Shown here: one piece after another, positions 1 to 10,842 of the stretch
Position numbering within the stretch: the first letter of the stretch is position 1
Layout of the letters: each line of letters begins with the position of its first letter
NCBI GenBank assembly: GCA_900618795.1
Contig: UYJD01000006.1
Location: 135,550 to 199,549, forward strand
Direction of reading: 5' to 3'
DNA length: 64,000 nt
DNA from: Cyanodermella asteris
Taxonomy: Eukaryota > Ascomycota > Lecanoromycetes > Ostropales > Stictidaceae
The notes under the pieces: generated by a model
The model's database searches: none
Told to the model about the DNA's origin: nothing
Seen by the model: the letters and a program-made list of their open reading frames with translations, nothing else
Program-made: the position numbers and the translations under genes

Positions 1-717
1 CTGAGTCGCGCTGAAGAGCATAGTTTGTCGTGTAGACGGTAAGTGCTCAACAATCGCATCAACGGTAGATTTGAAGCCCATGTCCATGATTCGATCCGCC
101 TCGTCAAGTACGAGCATTTGGAGATTGTCAAGCCCAAGCGAGGCAGTTTGATCCAAGTGCTGCAGCATGCGGCCGGGTGTGCATATGAGAATGTTCATGC
201 GCGGTAGCCTTTCTCGTTCCTCCTGGAGACTTTTGCCCCCAATGACAAGGCCAGCAGAGAATTGATGGTATCTTCCCACTTTCCGCAACACTTCAAAGAT
301 CTGTATGGCGAGCTCCCTGGTTGGCGCAAGTATAAGCGCCCCGAGACCATGTTCATCCGTCCATCGTTGCCGGTAGAGATTCTCAAGAATAGGTATAAGG
401 AACGCTAGCGTTTTCCCGCTGCCTGTCTTTGCGGCCCCCAAGATATCTGACCCTTTCAATGCTAAGGGTATTCCCTTCTTTTGAATGTCTGTCGTGGTTT
501 TGAAATGGCATTTTTCGAGTCCAGCCGCTGTGGCTTTGGAGAGCGGCAGATCAGCAAAGTTTTCGGTGATCGAGCTAGGGTCAAGTTCTTTTATCCGAGT
601 GTTCAATGTCTCGATGTCTTCCGTCTCTCGTTTCCGTTTCAGTGAGCGGGTATTATCGTGTTTTGGCTTCAGTTTCGATCGTGCAGCATGCGGTTTCGAC
701 GGCTTTGAGGAAGCCAT
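1..717 (-). CDS. DBP4: DEAD-box ATP-dependent RNA helicase Dbp4/Hca4, 5' part
   Basis: The first 239 codons of a helicase gene that runs off the left edge. Seen in order: a basic N-terminus, an F-x-DLPLS Q-motif lead, Walker A motif I (AAKTGSGKT, about residue 90), PTRELA (Ia), TPGR (Ib), LDEADRIMD (DEAD box II) and SAT (III) at the very edge. Short basic N-terminus, spacing and the ADRIMDMGF stretch match Dbp4/Hca4 (human DDX10). That family works in the nucleolus, releasing U14 snoRNA from pre-rRNA during 18S rRNA processing. The start is the ATG at 717-715, the first in frame, and no intron is needed in the visible part. It is divergent from the Spf31-like gene across 392 bp. Other Dbp paralogues are the main alternative; the C-terminal half that would settle it lies outside the window. 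Confidence 0.9.
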   Translation of the reverse strand, partial: MASSKPSKPHAARSKLKPKHDNTRSLKRKRETEDIETLNTRIKELDPSSITENFADLPLSKATAAGLEKCHFKTTTDIQKKGIPLALKGSDILGAAKTGSGKTLAFLIPILENLYRQRWTDEHGLGALILAPTRELAIQIFEVLRKVGRYHQFSAGLVIGGKSLQEERERLPRMNILICTPGRMLQHLDQTASLGLDNLQMLVLDEADRIMDMGFKSTVDAIVEHLPSTRQTMLFSATQ

Positions 718-1109
718 GGTGTCGCTTTCCAGTCGCGAGAACGCACAAATCAACAAAATCCCAGCTTCGCTTGTGTGAGCATGGCTCTTCGTTGGCGCAA
801 GAATTGACTGAACCCGAGCTTTCGATGCTCGACTGCAGAGCAAACTTTCGACAAAAAGTTAACGGCATGAACTCCGTAGTCTGGCGGGATTCCCCACCCG
901 TACCGTCAACCTGGTCCGCTGTTTCAACTGTAACAAGTGAGCGCCGTTGCGGCTGTTTCCTATCAGCTGCCCGCGTTGCTTCTACACCTATGTCCTTGCA
1001 CCGACATACCACCAACTCGATCGCAGCGCTTCGCCTCTACAACGAAAAGTACTGCCAATAACAACCCATTACAATATACCAAAAGGTTGCACAAGGTACT
1101 GAGCCTGTC
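718..1109. promoter_or_regulatory. Shared upstream region of DBP4 and spf31
   Basis: 392 bp between two divergent start codons, so it must hold both promoters and both 5' untranslated regions. I see no clear TATA box. Short frames here on either strand have no recognisable domain and are taken as chance. Confidence 0.5.
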
Positions 1110-1836
1110 ATGGCTGCCGAAGCTGACTCCAAGAAGGTCGACAGCACTCCCGAGAAAGATGAACTCGCCGCTTTCGACGCTCTCGAGAAGGAGGAGAAGG
1201 AATTCAACAAGGTATACCAGACACATAGCTTCGCGAAAATAGTCACTGATCTATACACAGGATGCTGAGATCGATCGTATCTTGAAGACTTTCAAACTCG
1301 ACGCTTATGCTGTCCTCGACATTCAGCCAGGCGTTCCAGAGTCCGACATAATCAAGACTTTTCGCAAGAAGTCCCTACTCATACATCCCGACAAGACCAA
1401 GAATCCCTCAGCACCAGCCGCCTTCGACGCTTTGAAGAAGGCTCACACCCTCCTCACAGACGAGAAGGAGCGGGCCAAGCTAGACGAGGCTATCGCAGAT
1501 GCACGAATGCTACTCATGCGGGAGCGAAAGCTCACAGTCGACAGCCCGGAAATCAAGGAGATGGATATCGAGATGAAAGCTGCTTGGAGGCGCAAGACGG
1601 TCGAGGTTCTTGTTGACAACGAACATAGGCGACGAAAGCAGATGAAAGCCCAGATGCAGGAGGAGGGACGAGAGCAGCGAAAGCAGGAAGCTGAGCTGGA
1701 CGAGCGAAAGCGGAAACGCGATCATGAGCAAGCATGGGAGAATACCAGAGATACTCGCATCAACAATTGGCGAGACTTTCAAAAAGGCAAGAAAGACGAC
1801 GGAAAGAAAAAGAAGAAGCTCAAAGTTCTTGGCTGA
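1110..1836 (+). CDS. spf31: J-domain protein Spf31/DNAJC8 (spliceosome-associated)
   Basis: Two exons, 1110-1211 and 1261-1836, joined across a 49-nt intron that starts GTATAC and ends ACAG; 225 aa. The J domain spans about residues 45-112 with the HPD signature at 76-78 (LLIHPDKTKN), so it should stimulate an Hsp70 ATPase. The rest is a long charged helix rich in Glu, Arg and Lys, ending in a Lys-rich tail (KKKKKLKVLG). Length and layout match S. pombe Spf31 and human DNAJC8, which associate with splicing factors in the nucleus. The start at 1110 is the first ATG and gives an acidic leader (MAAEADSKKVDS) typical of the family. Role in splicing is from family knowledge; the J domain is seen directly. 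Confidence 0.9.
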
Positions 1837-2974
1837 GATGATTGTGTTCGCTTGTCACGACATGATTATTTGGCGGCGGAAAAACTCTTGGTAACCTCCA
1901 GGTGCAAGCGGGAGCCATGGCAGGCTTGACGACTTGGTGCTGAATTGTCCGCAGCACTGTCTGGGAATGTGCTCCTCGATACGAGGTCAAGTATTCTGAC
2001 CGGGCATCACACCTGTTCTCCGGGAGATCACGGGCTTAGAGCACTTATCCAGGCTGAAAGCGACGTGAAACTGTACCGAGGCGTTTGTGAAACTCACGCC
2101 GGGGGCCACTCAACCCTTTTGGCGCGATCAGCAGGGCATTGTCATGAGCAGGACCCGACGTCTATACTCAAGCATTGCATTCACAGTGTCAGCGATGATG
2201 CCGCTATCAGAGCTTGTCAATCAAACTGCTCTACTCGGAGATGCATGCCTTTTTCGCATCGAGGTTGAGGATGGAGTTCATGCAATGGGAAGCAATGCCT
2301 GTTGAAAGACTGCAATTTCACCACCACGGCAAGCATCCTTATGGTCTGCGATCGATTATTGGTAGTGATTCTCAAGCGTATAAATCAGATTTCGGTTCTC
2401 GGTGTTGTCACTGGAACCACGTGCGTCCCATTTCTCTTTCCTACCTAGACTACCGAGTGTTAAAACGAGCAGGCCAACGCTTATTGTAAGCAGCTATAGG
2501 CATAGCTGAGTTCTTCCTCTCCAACATACTTGCAGACATGCTTGTAGACGTAGTATTTGCAGTACGAGAGCAGGTCCTCGCAGGGGTTCTCTCAGGCGTG
2601 GAACTTCAAGAAGGCGAGTAGCAACTTGCAAAAGTGCCCGCAGACAGAGTATGTAAAGTTGGCAAGCATGTACTTTCAGACATGGTATTTTAGGTAGGTA
2701 AATAGGTACTTGTAGAGGCCCCGCGAGAAGCACTATTTGGAGTGTACAGATAGGCAATCGTGCCATGACTTCCTTTGGCACTGCGTGATTGAGGAGCCAC
2801 AGGCAGAGCTGAGCTGCTACTCCCTCACGTACCTGCGGAGCTACCCACAGATGTCACGTTCGAGATAGGTACACAGGTACGTGCGCAATCACTTTCTCTT
2901 GCTCGATGCTGATTCGAGAACCTGTCGGCACAATTCCAGATGGCTCTCAGATATCCCTTTTTGCGTTCGAAAGC
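1837..2974. other. Intergenic, no gene seen
   Basis: 1.1 kb between the 3' ends of the Spf31-like gene and CHZ1 (convergent). It holds the two 3' untranslated regions and, in its middle, a degenerate 12-bp repeat tract listed separately. Short open frames lack domains. Confidence 0.5.
2524..2716. repeat. Degenerate 12-bp minisatellite-like tract
   Basis: The first three units are clear: acatacttgcag, acatgcttgtag, then a 15-nt variant ending tttgcag. After that the period drifts, but tRcttg-like cores keep returning (caacttgcaa, catgtacttt, aggtacttgtag). Read on the minus strand it gives a four-residue periodicity (LQAC, LQVC), which reflects the 12-nt unit and is not a real protein. A tract with the same core occurs at 31031-31124. 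Confidence 0.4.
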
Positions 2975-3416
2975 TCATCCTTCCATCTCCTCATCTTCGA
3001 CAAAGTCATCGTCGTCTTCCTCGTCATCGTCGGGTAGCTCATCTCCCGCTTCCTGAGCGGCCTTTTCGTAATCGATCTTCTTGCCTCGCGTACGGGGTCC
3101 AACGACGTTGTCTAGGGAAATCTCCTCCATGTTGTCGTCGTCTTCCTCCTCTGCTGGTTGTTAGAACGAATGCGTCGGATGCGATGGAGGGGCTGGCGGG
3201 GAATCACAAACCTGGGACTTCCTAGACGACAATTAGCTGCGCATTCTGACAATTGAAAGAGTTCGGGCTTACCTGCTCGGCTTCCTGTTCGTCTTCGCTT
3301 GATTCGTCGTCGTCGTCCATTTCCATGTCCTCAGGCTGCTCGACGGCTTTGCCCTTGCCTTTGTCGACGGGCGCTTCGAGGCCTTGCTGCTTGCTGGGAT
3401 CTGTGGTGTCGGCCAT
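2975..3416 (-). CDS. CHZ1: Histone H2A.Z-specific chaperone Chz1
   Basis: Three exons in transcription order: 3416-3273, 3221-3212 and 3153-2975, giving 110 aa. The CHZ motif is at about residues 66-80 (NVVGPRTRGKKIDY), flanked by acidic runs (DDDDESSEDE and a Glu/Asp-rich C-terminus), as in nuclear Chz1, which carries H2A.Z-H2B for SWR1 exchange. The middle exon is only 10 nt (GAAGTCCCAG). It is needed to keep frame between a strong GTAAGC donor after codon 48 and the downstream motif. A single long intron using either downstream AG gives the wrong frame. The last acceptor is a CAGCAG pair, so one Ala may be optionally included. The start is the first ATG of an MADTTD leader. Confidence 0.88.
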
Positions 3417-3880
3417 GATTACGTGTGTAACTTGTGAAAAAGATGCTGAAATGTTTCGCTAAAAGCTCACCGATGTTTGCGCTTGTGGGTTTGCTTTCAC
3501 GAGAGAGTATGTGAGAGGGAAAGAAAGCAGTAGCGCGGTTGTGAGGGACAACCGAGAGTGTCCCGCGATTTGCGCGTAACAGCCGCGTTTTACTGTGTCC
3601 CGCCAAACGCGAAACGTTCGAGTTGCACAAGCTTGCCCAATTTACGAGAGGCTGGTGGTAGGCTGCGGTCACTTTCTATGAATAAGTAGTGTGTTTCATA
3701 GCCATGCATTCTCTGCAGCTGCCGCTCAATGCCATGTTCCTATCTTATTCATACAGATCACAGACGTTGGAGAAGGGTATCGTCGCTCGTGCCATTTTAA
3801 CCTCAGAACGCCCTCAATGCAATCGCTTCCTTGTGCCCAGCTCTCACTCATCCAAGAAGCGAGGCCACCATCTGTGCAAC
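3417..3880. other. Intergenic between CHZ1 and EMI1
   Basis: 464 bp holding the CHZ1 promoter and the EMI1 3' region (both genes on the minus strand). No feature stands out. Confidence 0.4.
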
Positions 3881-4609
3881 TCAATCCACGGGATCATTCC
3901 AATGCTCAGGAGCCTTGCCATTCACGAAATTGATGGTCGCCCTCCTCCGCCTCTCCCTCTCCTGCTTCATGACCTCGCTATTCTCCGCCGCCACAAAGTC
4001 ACCCGAAAATGGCCTCTCCACCACCTTGTCCCTCATCTGCCAGACGTCCTCGCTGCTGGGGCCTTTCCTGTACTTCGCATCTCTCTCCCAGTAGTGTTTT
4101 TGTAAACTCTCCCGCTTCGTCTCTTCGCTATATCCCATCCTAGTTGTGCGCATGCAGAAGAAGAAGTTCTTCCAGTGATCGCTGCAATCCCCCATTCCGC
4201 CGTAGCGGTAGTTGTGAATGAAGTGTCCACCCAAGGACTGGCAGTAGAACGCGGAGTCAAAGGCAGCGCGGCAGGACATGTCGCGCGGGTAAAGGTTCAA
4301 AGGATGGATGCTGGTGTTTGAGGATTGGCTGGCATATTCGGGTTGTGAGGATTGTTCAACGCCTGTTCGAGGCGCTGGGTTGGCGGCGGGTCGGGGATTG
4401 AGAGATGCTGGAGGGGCGTCGAGCTCTCTCAAGAGATCTCGAAACTCGATTTCAGCAAGCTCATCGCGGGAAAGCTCTTTCTTTGGTGTTTCTGAAGGAG
4501 GTTGCGTGGAGATGGGTGTTGGCTCTGCCAAGTGAGGTGCAGAGGTTGCGGGCGGGACATCGTCTTTCGGACTGCTTTCTGACGCCGTGGAAGACCATAA
4601 CCAGCCCAT
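3881..4609 (-). CDS. EMI1: Emi1-like twin-CX9C protein (DUF3128)
   Basis: Single exon, 242 aa. The N-terminal 100 residues are Pro/Ser-rich and look disordered. The conserved C-terminal half carries two CX9C pairs, Cys113/Cys123 and Cys142/Cys152, around the segment LGGHFIHNYRYGGMGDC, followed by a charged helix. Twin CX9C proteins are usually oxidised by Mia40 in the mitochondrial intermembrane space. Yeast Emi1 was named for a defect in early meiotic gene induction, and its molecular role is poorly known. Start MGWLWSS is the first ATG. It is divergent from YME2 with 277 bp between start codons, so the two mitochondrial genes may share a promoter. Family assignment is firm; function is by family only. 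Confidence 0.85.
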   Translation of the reverse strand: MGWLWSSTASESSPKDDVPPATSAPHLAEPTPISTQPPSETPKKELSRDELAEIEFRDLLRELDAPPASLNPRPAANPAPRTGVEQSSQPEYASQSSNTSIHPLNLYPRDMSCRAAFDSAFYCQSLGGHFIHNYRYGGMGDCSDHWKNFFFCMRTTRMGYSEETKRESLQKHYWERDAKYRKGPSSEDVWQMRDKVVERPFSGDFVAAENSEVMKQERERRRRATINFVNGKAPEHWNDPVD

Positions 4610-4886
4610 TATTAGATTGAATGACAGGGCCTGGTTCCAGATGGTGTCAAGGATCGTGAGAGTCGACTTGGTGCCGCAGAATCCTCGATGCCAGGATCTT
4701 TAGTTGCGGAAGCGCTAGACTGCATTGGGTCAGCAGCTATGGGTTGACATCACAAGCCCGCTTCGTTCCTGAAACCTGTAACAGAACGCGCCAGACAGAA
4801 TTGCTCATCCCAGCACTCGTTCGACTCGCCACGCTCTGACGACGGCCATGGAGGGCAAATGAGGTTCGGCGATCACGAATCCGACA
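4610..4886. promoter_or_regulatory. Shared upstream region of EMI1 and YME2
   Basis: 277 bp between divergent start codons of two genes with probable mitochondrial products. I see no clear TATA box; co-regulation is a guess from the arrangement. Confidence 0.4.
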
Positions 4887-7421
4887 ATGGCTTGTAGGCG
4901 CGCAGCTCTGCTGTCATTCGGCGCATCGAGGCGGCCAGGTCCAGCCTCGAGCCCGCAGCACACACTCCGCAGGCCGGGTATATACAGCAAGCCAGGCTTG
5001 ATACTACGAGGGGAAAGACCGCTCACTACAGATCTGGGCGAGGACAAGAGTGGACACATCAAAGCTGGGGCGAACGAGGGTATACTGTTCTTGGACAACA
5101 TCTTTCCGCTGCGGCTGCGATGGCTTCTCCGGATACCCTTTTTCAATGTCGAGAATCAGCTGCCGCAGCTCCTTCGGCGCGTCAAAGGACCCAAGGCTGG
5201 TGCAATTGACCCTATGCGCATCATACAACAGGCGCTGCCGAAAGACCTTCCCATCAATGTCACGGAGATTATACCCAGGGTCAAAGAGGGAGGATCATTC
5301 GTCAAGTTCTCTCACGAGCCGCACCTTGAGACCAGCGAGATCGAAGGTACGATACGAAAGTTCTTGAAAGAGAATCCGATACATCCTATCTTCAATCCAT
5401 TCCGACGAGTCCGCGCGTTTCTGGTCAATGGCCGACCCTGGCTGGAGGATCTGCAACGGTTCCCCACACCCAAGGTCCGAGTGGAATTCGTTCCGTCCAA
5501 GGCAGGTGTTGAAGCCAAGGAACTATCACAGGAGACACTATATGCTATCTTCAGACGATACGGCAAGATTGTCGACATTCAGTCTCAGCCAACAGATTCA
5601 AAAGTCTTGCCGAAGTATGCTACACTTACGTATAGACTGAGCAGGCATTCCATCATGGCCAGGAATTGCATGCACGGTTTCGTGATGCCGGACACGGTTG
5701 CAGGCGGACAGTATGCTGGGACTATGATCAAGTTGTCGTATGAGCAGATTATTAAGGGCCATTGGATACGCGACTGGATCAGAGACCATCCCAGAGTCGT
5801 TTTCCCCATTTTGGTCGCAATTGCAGCAACAATCACAGTTGCCGTTTTCGACCCGATCCGAACATTCTTCATCAAAGCTCATGTCGAGCGCTCGTTCCAC
5901 ATTGCCGACAATCGTGGCGTCCAGTGGGTGTGGTCAAAGGTCAGAGGTCTCAACCCGTTCAGTTCTTGCAAACCGGACCCAGGCTTGAAGACAATCTGGC
6001 ATGACAGAAAGAACGACATCGAACAGATTCGCACCTGGCTCATGGAGTCGACTGACACTTTTATTGTCATTCAAGGTCCTCGCGGTGCTGGCAAGAAGGA
6101 GCTTGTCGTCGACGAAGCCCTCAAAGACCGCAAGGTGAAGTTGATTATCGACTGCAAACCTATTCAAGAGGCTCGAGGAGACAGTGCGACAATCGTTGCT
6201 GCCGCCAACGAAGTTGGCTACCGTCCCGTTTTCTCATGGATGAACAGCATCAGCAGTCTCGTCGATCTTGCCGCTCAAGGCACCATTGGTACGAAGACGG
6301 GATTCTCAGAAACACTCGACACACAACTGGCCAAAATCTGGGCAAACACAGCCTCGGCACTGAAGAGCATTGCTCTACAGGACAGATCAAAGGACGAAAA
6401 GGACAGAAATCTTGGTGACGACGAATACCTCGAGGCTCACCCGGAGAAGCGACCTGTTGTAATCGTCGACAACTTCCTCCACAAGAGTCAGGAGAATTCG
6501 GTCGTCTATGACAAAGTCGCAGAATGGGCAGCCAATGTGACGACTGCAAACATCGCTCACGTCATCTTCTTGACTACCGACGTCTCCTTTTCCAAGTCTC
6601 TCAGCAACGCTCTGCCGGACCGTGTTTTCCGGACCATCTCCCTTGGTGACGTGCCACCGGAGGTCGCAAAGAAATTCGTCCTCGACCACATCAGCACTGA
6701 TGCACATGATAAAGAAGCTGGCGCAGTTCAGGCCCAGGGCGGCGACAAACAAATCTCACAACTCGACTCACGACCCGACCTCAAAGAACTTGACGGCTGC
6801 ATCGCCACCCTCGGCGGCCGACTCTCCGACCTCGAATTCCTGGCCCGCCGCATTCGCTCCGGCGAATCGCCGGCGCGCGCCGTCGACGAGATCATCCAGC
6901 AATCCGCCAGCGAGATCCTCAAAATGTACCTCCTCGACATCGACACCAAACGTAACTGGTCCGCAACCCAAACCTGGCACCTGGTCAAGATGCTCGCCGA
7001 CAACGACCAGATCCGGTACCACGAAGCGCTCCTCAGCGACGCCTTCAAGGGCTCCGAAAGTGTTCTGCATTCGCTCGAGCAGGCGGAGATGATCAGCATC
7101 GTCAGCGCCAACGGCCGGCCCGTGTCCATCAAACCGGGCAAGCCGGTCTATCGGGCTGCATTTCAGTATCTGACGGAGGATCGCGTGTTGAAGGCGAGGA
7201 TGGATCTTGCGGTGCTGACTGATGCAATCAAGGGGGCGAGTGCGGATATTGACAAGTTCGAGAAGGAGTTGATGGCGTTGGGGAGCTTGCCTAAGCAGCC
7301 GAGGGAGGTTGGGCCTAGGGTCAAGTATTTGTTGGACAAGCTGGCTGCGAGCCAGTTGAAGGTGGAGATGATGGAGAAGGAGAGTGCGGCCTTGAAAAAG
7401 ATCATGTCGCAGGAGTATTGA
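4887..7421 (+). CDS. YME2: Mitochondrial inner membrane protein Yme2 (escape protein 2)
   Basis: Single exon, 844 aa, matching the family length. Seen: an Arg-rich presequence without acidic residues at the start; an RNA-recognition-like domain at about residues 196-270 (VRVEFVPS...YATLTYRLSRHS); one membrane segment at about 304-323 (VVFPILVAIAATITVAVF); then an AAA/NTPase-like domain with Walker A GPRGAGKK (about 397-404) and a VVIVDNF Walker-B-like strand near 523; and a C-terminal coiled coil from about 785. Yeast Yme2 is an inner-membrane protein affecting mitochondrial DNA escape and nucleoid structure. The start is the first ATG. Middle-domain codon use is very C-rich compared with the ends, but the frame is unbroken. 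Confidence 0.93.
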   Translation: MACRRAALLSFGASRRPGPASSPQHTLRRPGIYSKPGLILRGERPLTTDLGEDKSGHIKAGANEGILFLDNIFPLRLRWLLRIPFFNVENQLPQLLRRVKGPKAGAIDPMRIIQQALPKDLPINVTEIIPRVKEGGSFVKFSHEPHLETSEIEGTIRKFLKENPIHPIFNPFRRVRAFLVNGRPWLEDLQRFPTPKVRVEFVPSKAGVEAKELSQETLYAIFRRYGKIVDIQSQPTDSKVLPKYATLTYRLSRHSIMARNCMHGFVMPDTVAGGQYAGTMIKLSYEQIIKGHWIRDWIRDHPRVVFPILVAIAATITVAVFDPIRTFFIKAHVERSFHIADNRGVQWVWSKVRGLNPFSSCKPDPGLKTIWHDRKNDIEQIRTWLMESTDTFIVIQGPRGAGKKELVVDEALKDRKVKLIIDCKPIQEARGDSATIVAAANEVGYRPVFSWMNSISSLVDLAAQGTIGTKTGFSETLDTQLAKIWANTASALKSIALQDRSKDEKDRNLGDDEYLEAHPEKRPVVIVDNFLHKSQENSVVYDKVAEWAANVTTANIAHVIFLTTDVSFSKSLSNALPDRVFRTISLGDVPPEVAKKFVLDHISTDAHDKEAGAVQAQGGDKQISQLDSRPDLKELDGCIATLGGRLSDLEFLARRIRSGESPARAVDEIIQQSASEILKMYLLDIDTKRNWSATQTWHLVKMLADNDQIRYHEALLSDAFKGSESVLHSLEQAEMISIVSANGRPVSIKPGKPVYRAAFQYLTEDRVLKARMDLAVLTDAIKGASADIDKFEKELMALGSLPKQPREVGPRVKYLLDKLAASQLKVEMMEKESAALKKIMSQEY

Positions 7422-10400
7422 GTTGGGATCGTGTCAGAGACGAATGTCTTCGACGATTGCTGCAAAGGATAATGTGCAGGAGGAAAGAGGCGTCAGTTCA
7501 GCATGATAGGGGTAACTCAGCACGATACCACTCTGTTCAAATTGGAACTATGTATTCTTTGTATGTTTTATTCGAAATTTGGTCAGCTCCATCGAGGTTG
7601 TATCTAGGCCCTCCGTGTGGCATCAAAGATTCTTCAAGCTACCAATAAGTTGATTCTTTTCTCGTAATTTCACTTACATCTATCAGCTAGCATCACTACT
7701 CGTGCAATTCTATCAGAGAATTCGCTCAGGGAATGGTCATTGTTCATGGTCAGGCTATATTCTGGTCGGGTGCGCGAAAGTGGTGGCGTCGGATTCGTCA
7801 TCGGCTGCCATATTTCCGCCCTTCCATGCTCAACGACATGAATGCTTGTAGTCTTGAATGAGCTGCGATGCCTTGAACAATGATTACGGAGAGGTCAGGA
7901 TATGCTGATCTTAAGCTTCAGCCTTGCGCCTCAAGTAGTTGTGGCTACATAATAGCTGCAGTATTTGCAAGGCTGCATCTAGCTGGATGAGAGGCCAACG
8001 ATGAGCGAACAGCCACCATTTACCAGCGAAAGTTATCGAATAGCAAATCGACCTCTCGTGTCAGGAGAGGCTTGTGGTTTGACCGGAATGGCAACACCGG
8101 CAAGTGACATCTGAGATCCGCATCCGGCTCACGGAATCGCCCGCACCAAGGGTGAGCGTGGCAAACGTAAATAGAGTGGAGCTTGCATCGGCAAGAAGCC
8201 GAGTCTGTATCTCTGCACAGCGAAGAGTGGTTGTCAAGGACGTCATCAAGCGACTACGCAACCACTCGATTCCACGGAATGCCTGTTAGAAGGTCGTATG
8301 GTCTTTGTCACAAAGAACGAGACATTCCCTCTTCAGTCTTCAATCGTGAGTCAGTGGTATATCCCCAACAAATACACCATGCCTGAACATAACTGTCAAC
8401 GTCAAAGAGCAGTGTCGCAAGGGCGGCGATTGACCTGGTGAAGCAGTCCTAACCAGACATACTTTGTGTAATCGAATCAACCCCTCTAAGCTCGATTGTG
8501 AAGGCACGATCCTCGGTTCCAGACACATGATTCTTGGCCAACTGTTGACATGACGTCCAGTGAAGGGTCCCCGTCTCCTCGCCTCCTCACCTCGGTCTTC
8601 AAGTGCGCGTGGGATGTTTTACCTGAAGATACCAAGCCGTGGCGGCATGCCGAGCAGATAGGCTTGTTCTGTGGTACATGAATCCCAACGACAAGCCAAC
8701 GTTCCTCGCCTTTGTGCTCCTTTGCCAAGTTTAACGCCATTGCCGACGCTCCTGGGATCCGTCAAGAAAAAGAATGCCTACATGGCGCTGATGTCTTGGT
8801 CGCCACATTCTTCAATGGACCGTCGGCCTCAGGCGAGCACGTTATGTGAGCCACGAGGCACGAATTCGGTAGTGACGTCGCCCGCGAAATACCGACTGCA
8901 CAAAGCCCAACATTGGCTGGGGGACGGTAAATGCTCTGAATTGACTTGGCACGCGCGTCAACGACCAGGTACGAGCCTGAATGCTGACTTGTTCTTATCA
9001 GTTCGCACGGATTGCACGGAGAAGATTCGAGACGTCGTCGTGTAAACGAAGTCGGTGGCTAGTAGCAGATCTCGAGATGACTCAGTCGTCGGGATCGGCT
9101 GGTTTGCCATGTCTGAGCCAAGATGTCGGAAAGGAGGCGCCGGGGACGGGGGCGGCAGATGGCTGCGGCCTGTGAAGAGACAGGGAGACTAATCGATGAT
9201 GACCTGCTTCATCGCCCCAGCCGTAAGATCTGCCCCAGCAAGGTGTCCAGTAGGCGTCGGTGTCTCTGTCCGGTCGGGGAAGTGCAGCGTGGCTGCTTGC
9301 TCCTGTGCATCTTGGCTACATCTTGGCTGCGAAGCTTGAACAACGGTAGAGACAGTTCAATAATGACAAATGATGGTGTGTGATCCGGGAAAAGTAGCCA
9401 GGAATCTTGGAGCGCCTCTAATCACATCTACCACGACCACACAAAGATCGCCAACTAAGATGCAAATTCGAAGTAATGCTGAGAACGCGGTACATGACAG
9501 CAAAAAACCAGGCTTTCTCTCTCCGTTCAAGGTCTAGGCCTTTCCGAAGCAGATGGAAACGAAGAAAGACACTCCAGGACGAGAAGTGCGGACACTCCGC
9601 CGGTGACGAGTTGACATGCTGTGCTTGGCGCCAAGTGGTCATGTCGCGACTTAAGTTGAGCCAAGCGAAGCTTCATTTCACCTTTCCACCTTGCAAGGCT
9701 TGTGCTTCCTTGGCCGAGGCCCCTGTGTCGCTCTCGAGGCCTGGAACGGCTGAGCTGTGCAGTTCGATTTGCAAACTGAGTCTGACCGAGGTGGCCGCAG
9801 TAAAGTGATGACAACAGCGAGCAGGGCTGAGCGTTTGCATAACCCTTATCGTGCAGGTGGCCTAAGAGCAGGTCGGTCGGACATGATCCATGAGGAAACA
9901 ATCTCAGTTCGGTAAGCAGATCTTCAGATTATCGCGATGTTGTCGATTTCCATGTGCTCAGCTGCGATTGGCATGACGTTTTTTCTCCCTTGTGAATCGA
10001 CTGAGCTGGGGGCTCATCCTGGGTGTTTGACACTTGACAGACCCACATTGCAGAACGACCCTGGCGGCCGACGAGCAGAACAGCCAGCCAAGAGGGCGGC
10101 CGAAGTCAAGCAGCAGCCTCATCTGCGGGACTGGCGTCAGATCGGCAGTCGGCGAGGCACCGAGTGGTGGCTACTGTACCTACTCTGTACCCCGACGCCA
10201 GCTTAGATCTCTCCCAGGTCCGTGGCTGACAGGCCCAGCTACTTGGCAACGTCGCTAGACCACTTCTGGAGCCGTCACACTCTGGGATATTCCTCGATTG
10301 AGCACCGCAAGCTTCCCTTATCTCCCTTCGCGGGCATGACGACCTTCACAGCCGCGACGTCAAAGAGCGCCCAAAACGCCCCTTCGCGGCATGCCTGACA

Positions 10401-10842
10401 CGCGTGTCCTGTTGGGCACAACCTGTACGACCGGAATCCTGACCCTCCGTGTTTCCCCAGGAAGTGGGTCGCAAGAAACTTTGGCGGTTTGAGGCAGTGT
10501 GTGCTTGTGTGCATCGATCATGTTCTCGGTCTGCTCGATATAGAAGTACTTATCTGAATTCCGCTCTCCCTTCTTGACTTTAACTTCTTATCATCAAGCG
10601 ATTTGCTTTTCTACGAGCCAGTACTCTAAACAAGAGTCGTTCATAGCTTTTGTTGTATACAATCCTTGATCCTTCAGCTTATTATCGTGCTCAATAGACT
10701 CAACAAAGCTCAATACACTCGAGAGGGCCGGATTCTCAGAAACCTGTCGCTCGGCGTGTCTTGCAACTAGTGTCCCTCGTCAAACACGATCACAGTGAAG
10801 ACATCTTTGAGACACACATATCTCCCTTCCCTCACAAGCACA
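7422..10842. other. Gene-poor stretch, 3.4 kb
   Basis: No frame here has a recognisable domain, a credible start context or plausible splice partners; the longest frames (about 125 codons) are on opposing strands and look random. The right end must hold the promoter and leader of the MFS transporter gene. I see no transposon ends or clear repeats. A poorly conserved gene or a long non-coding transcript cannot be excluded. Confidence 0.4.
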
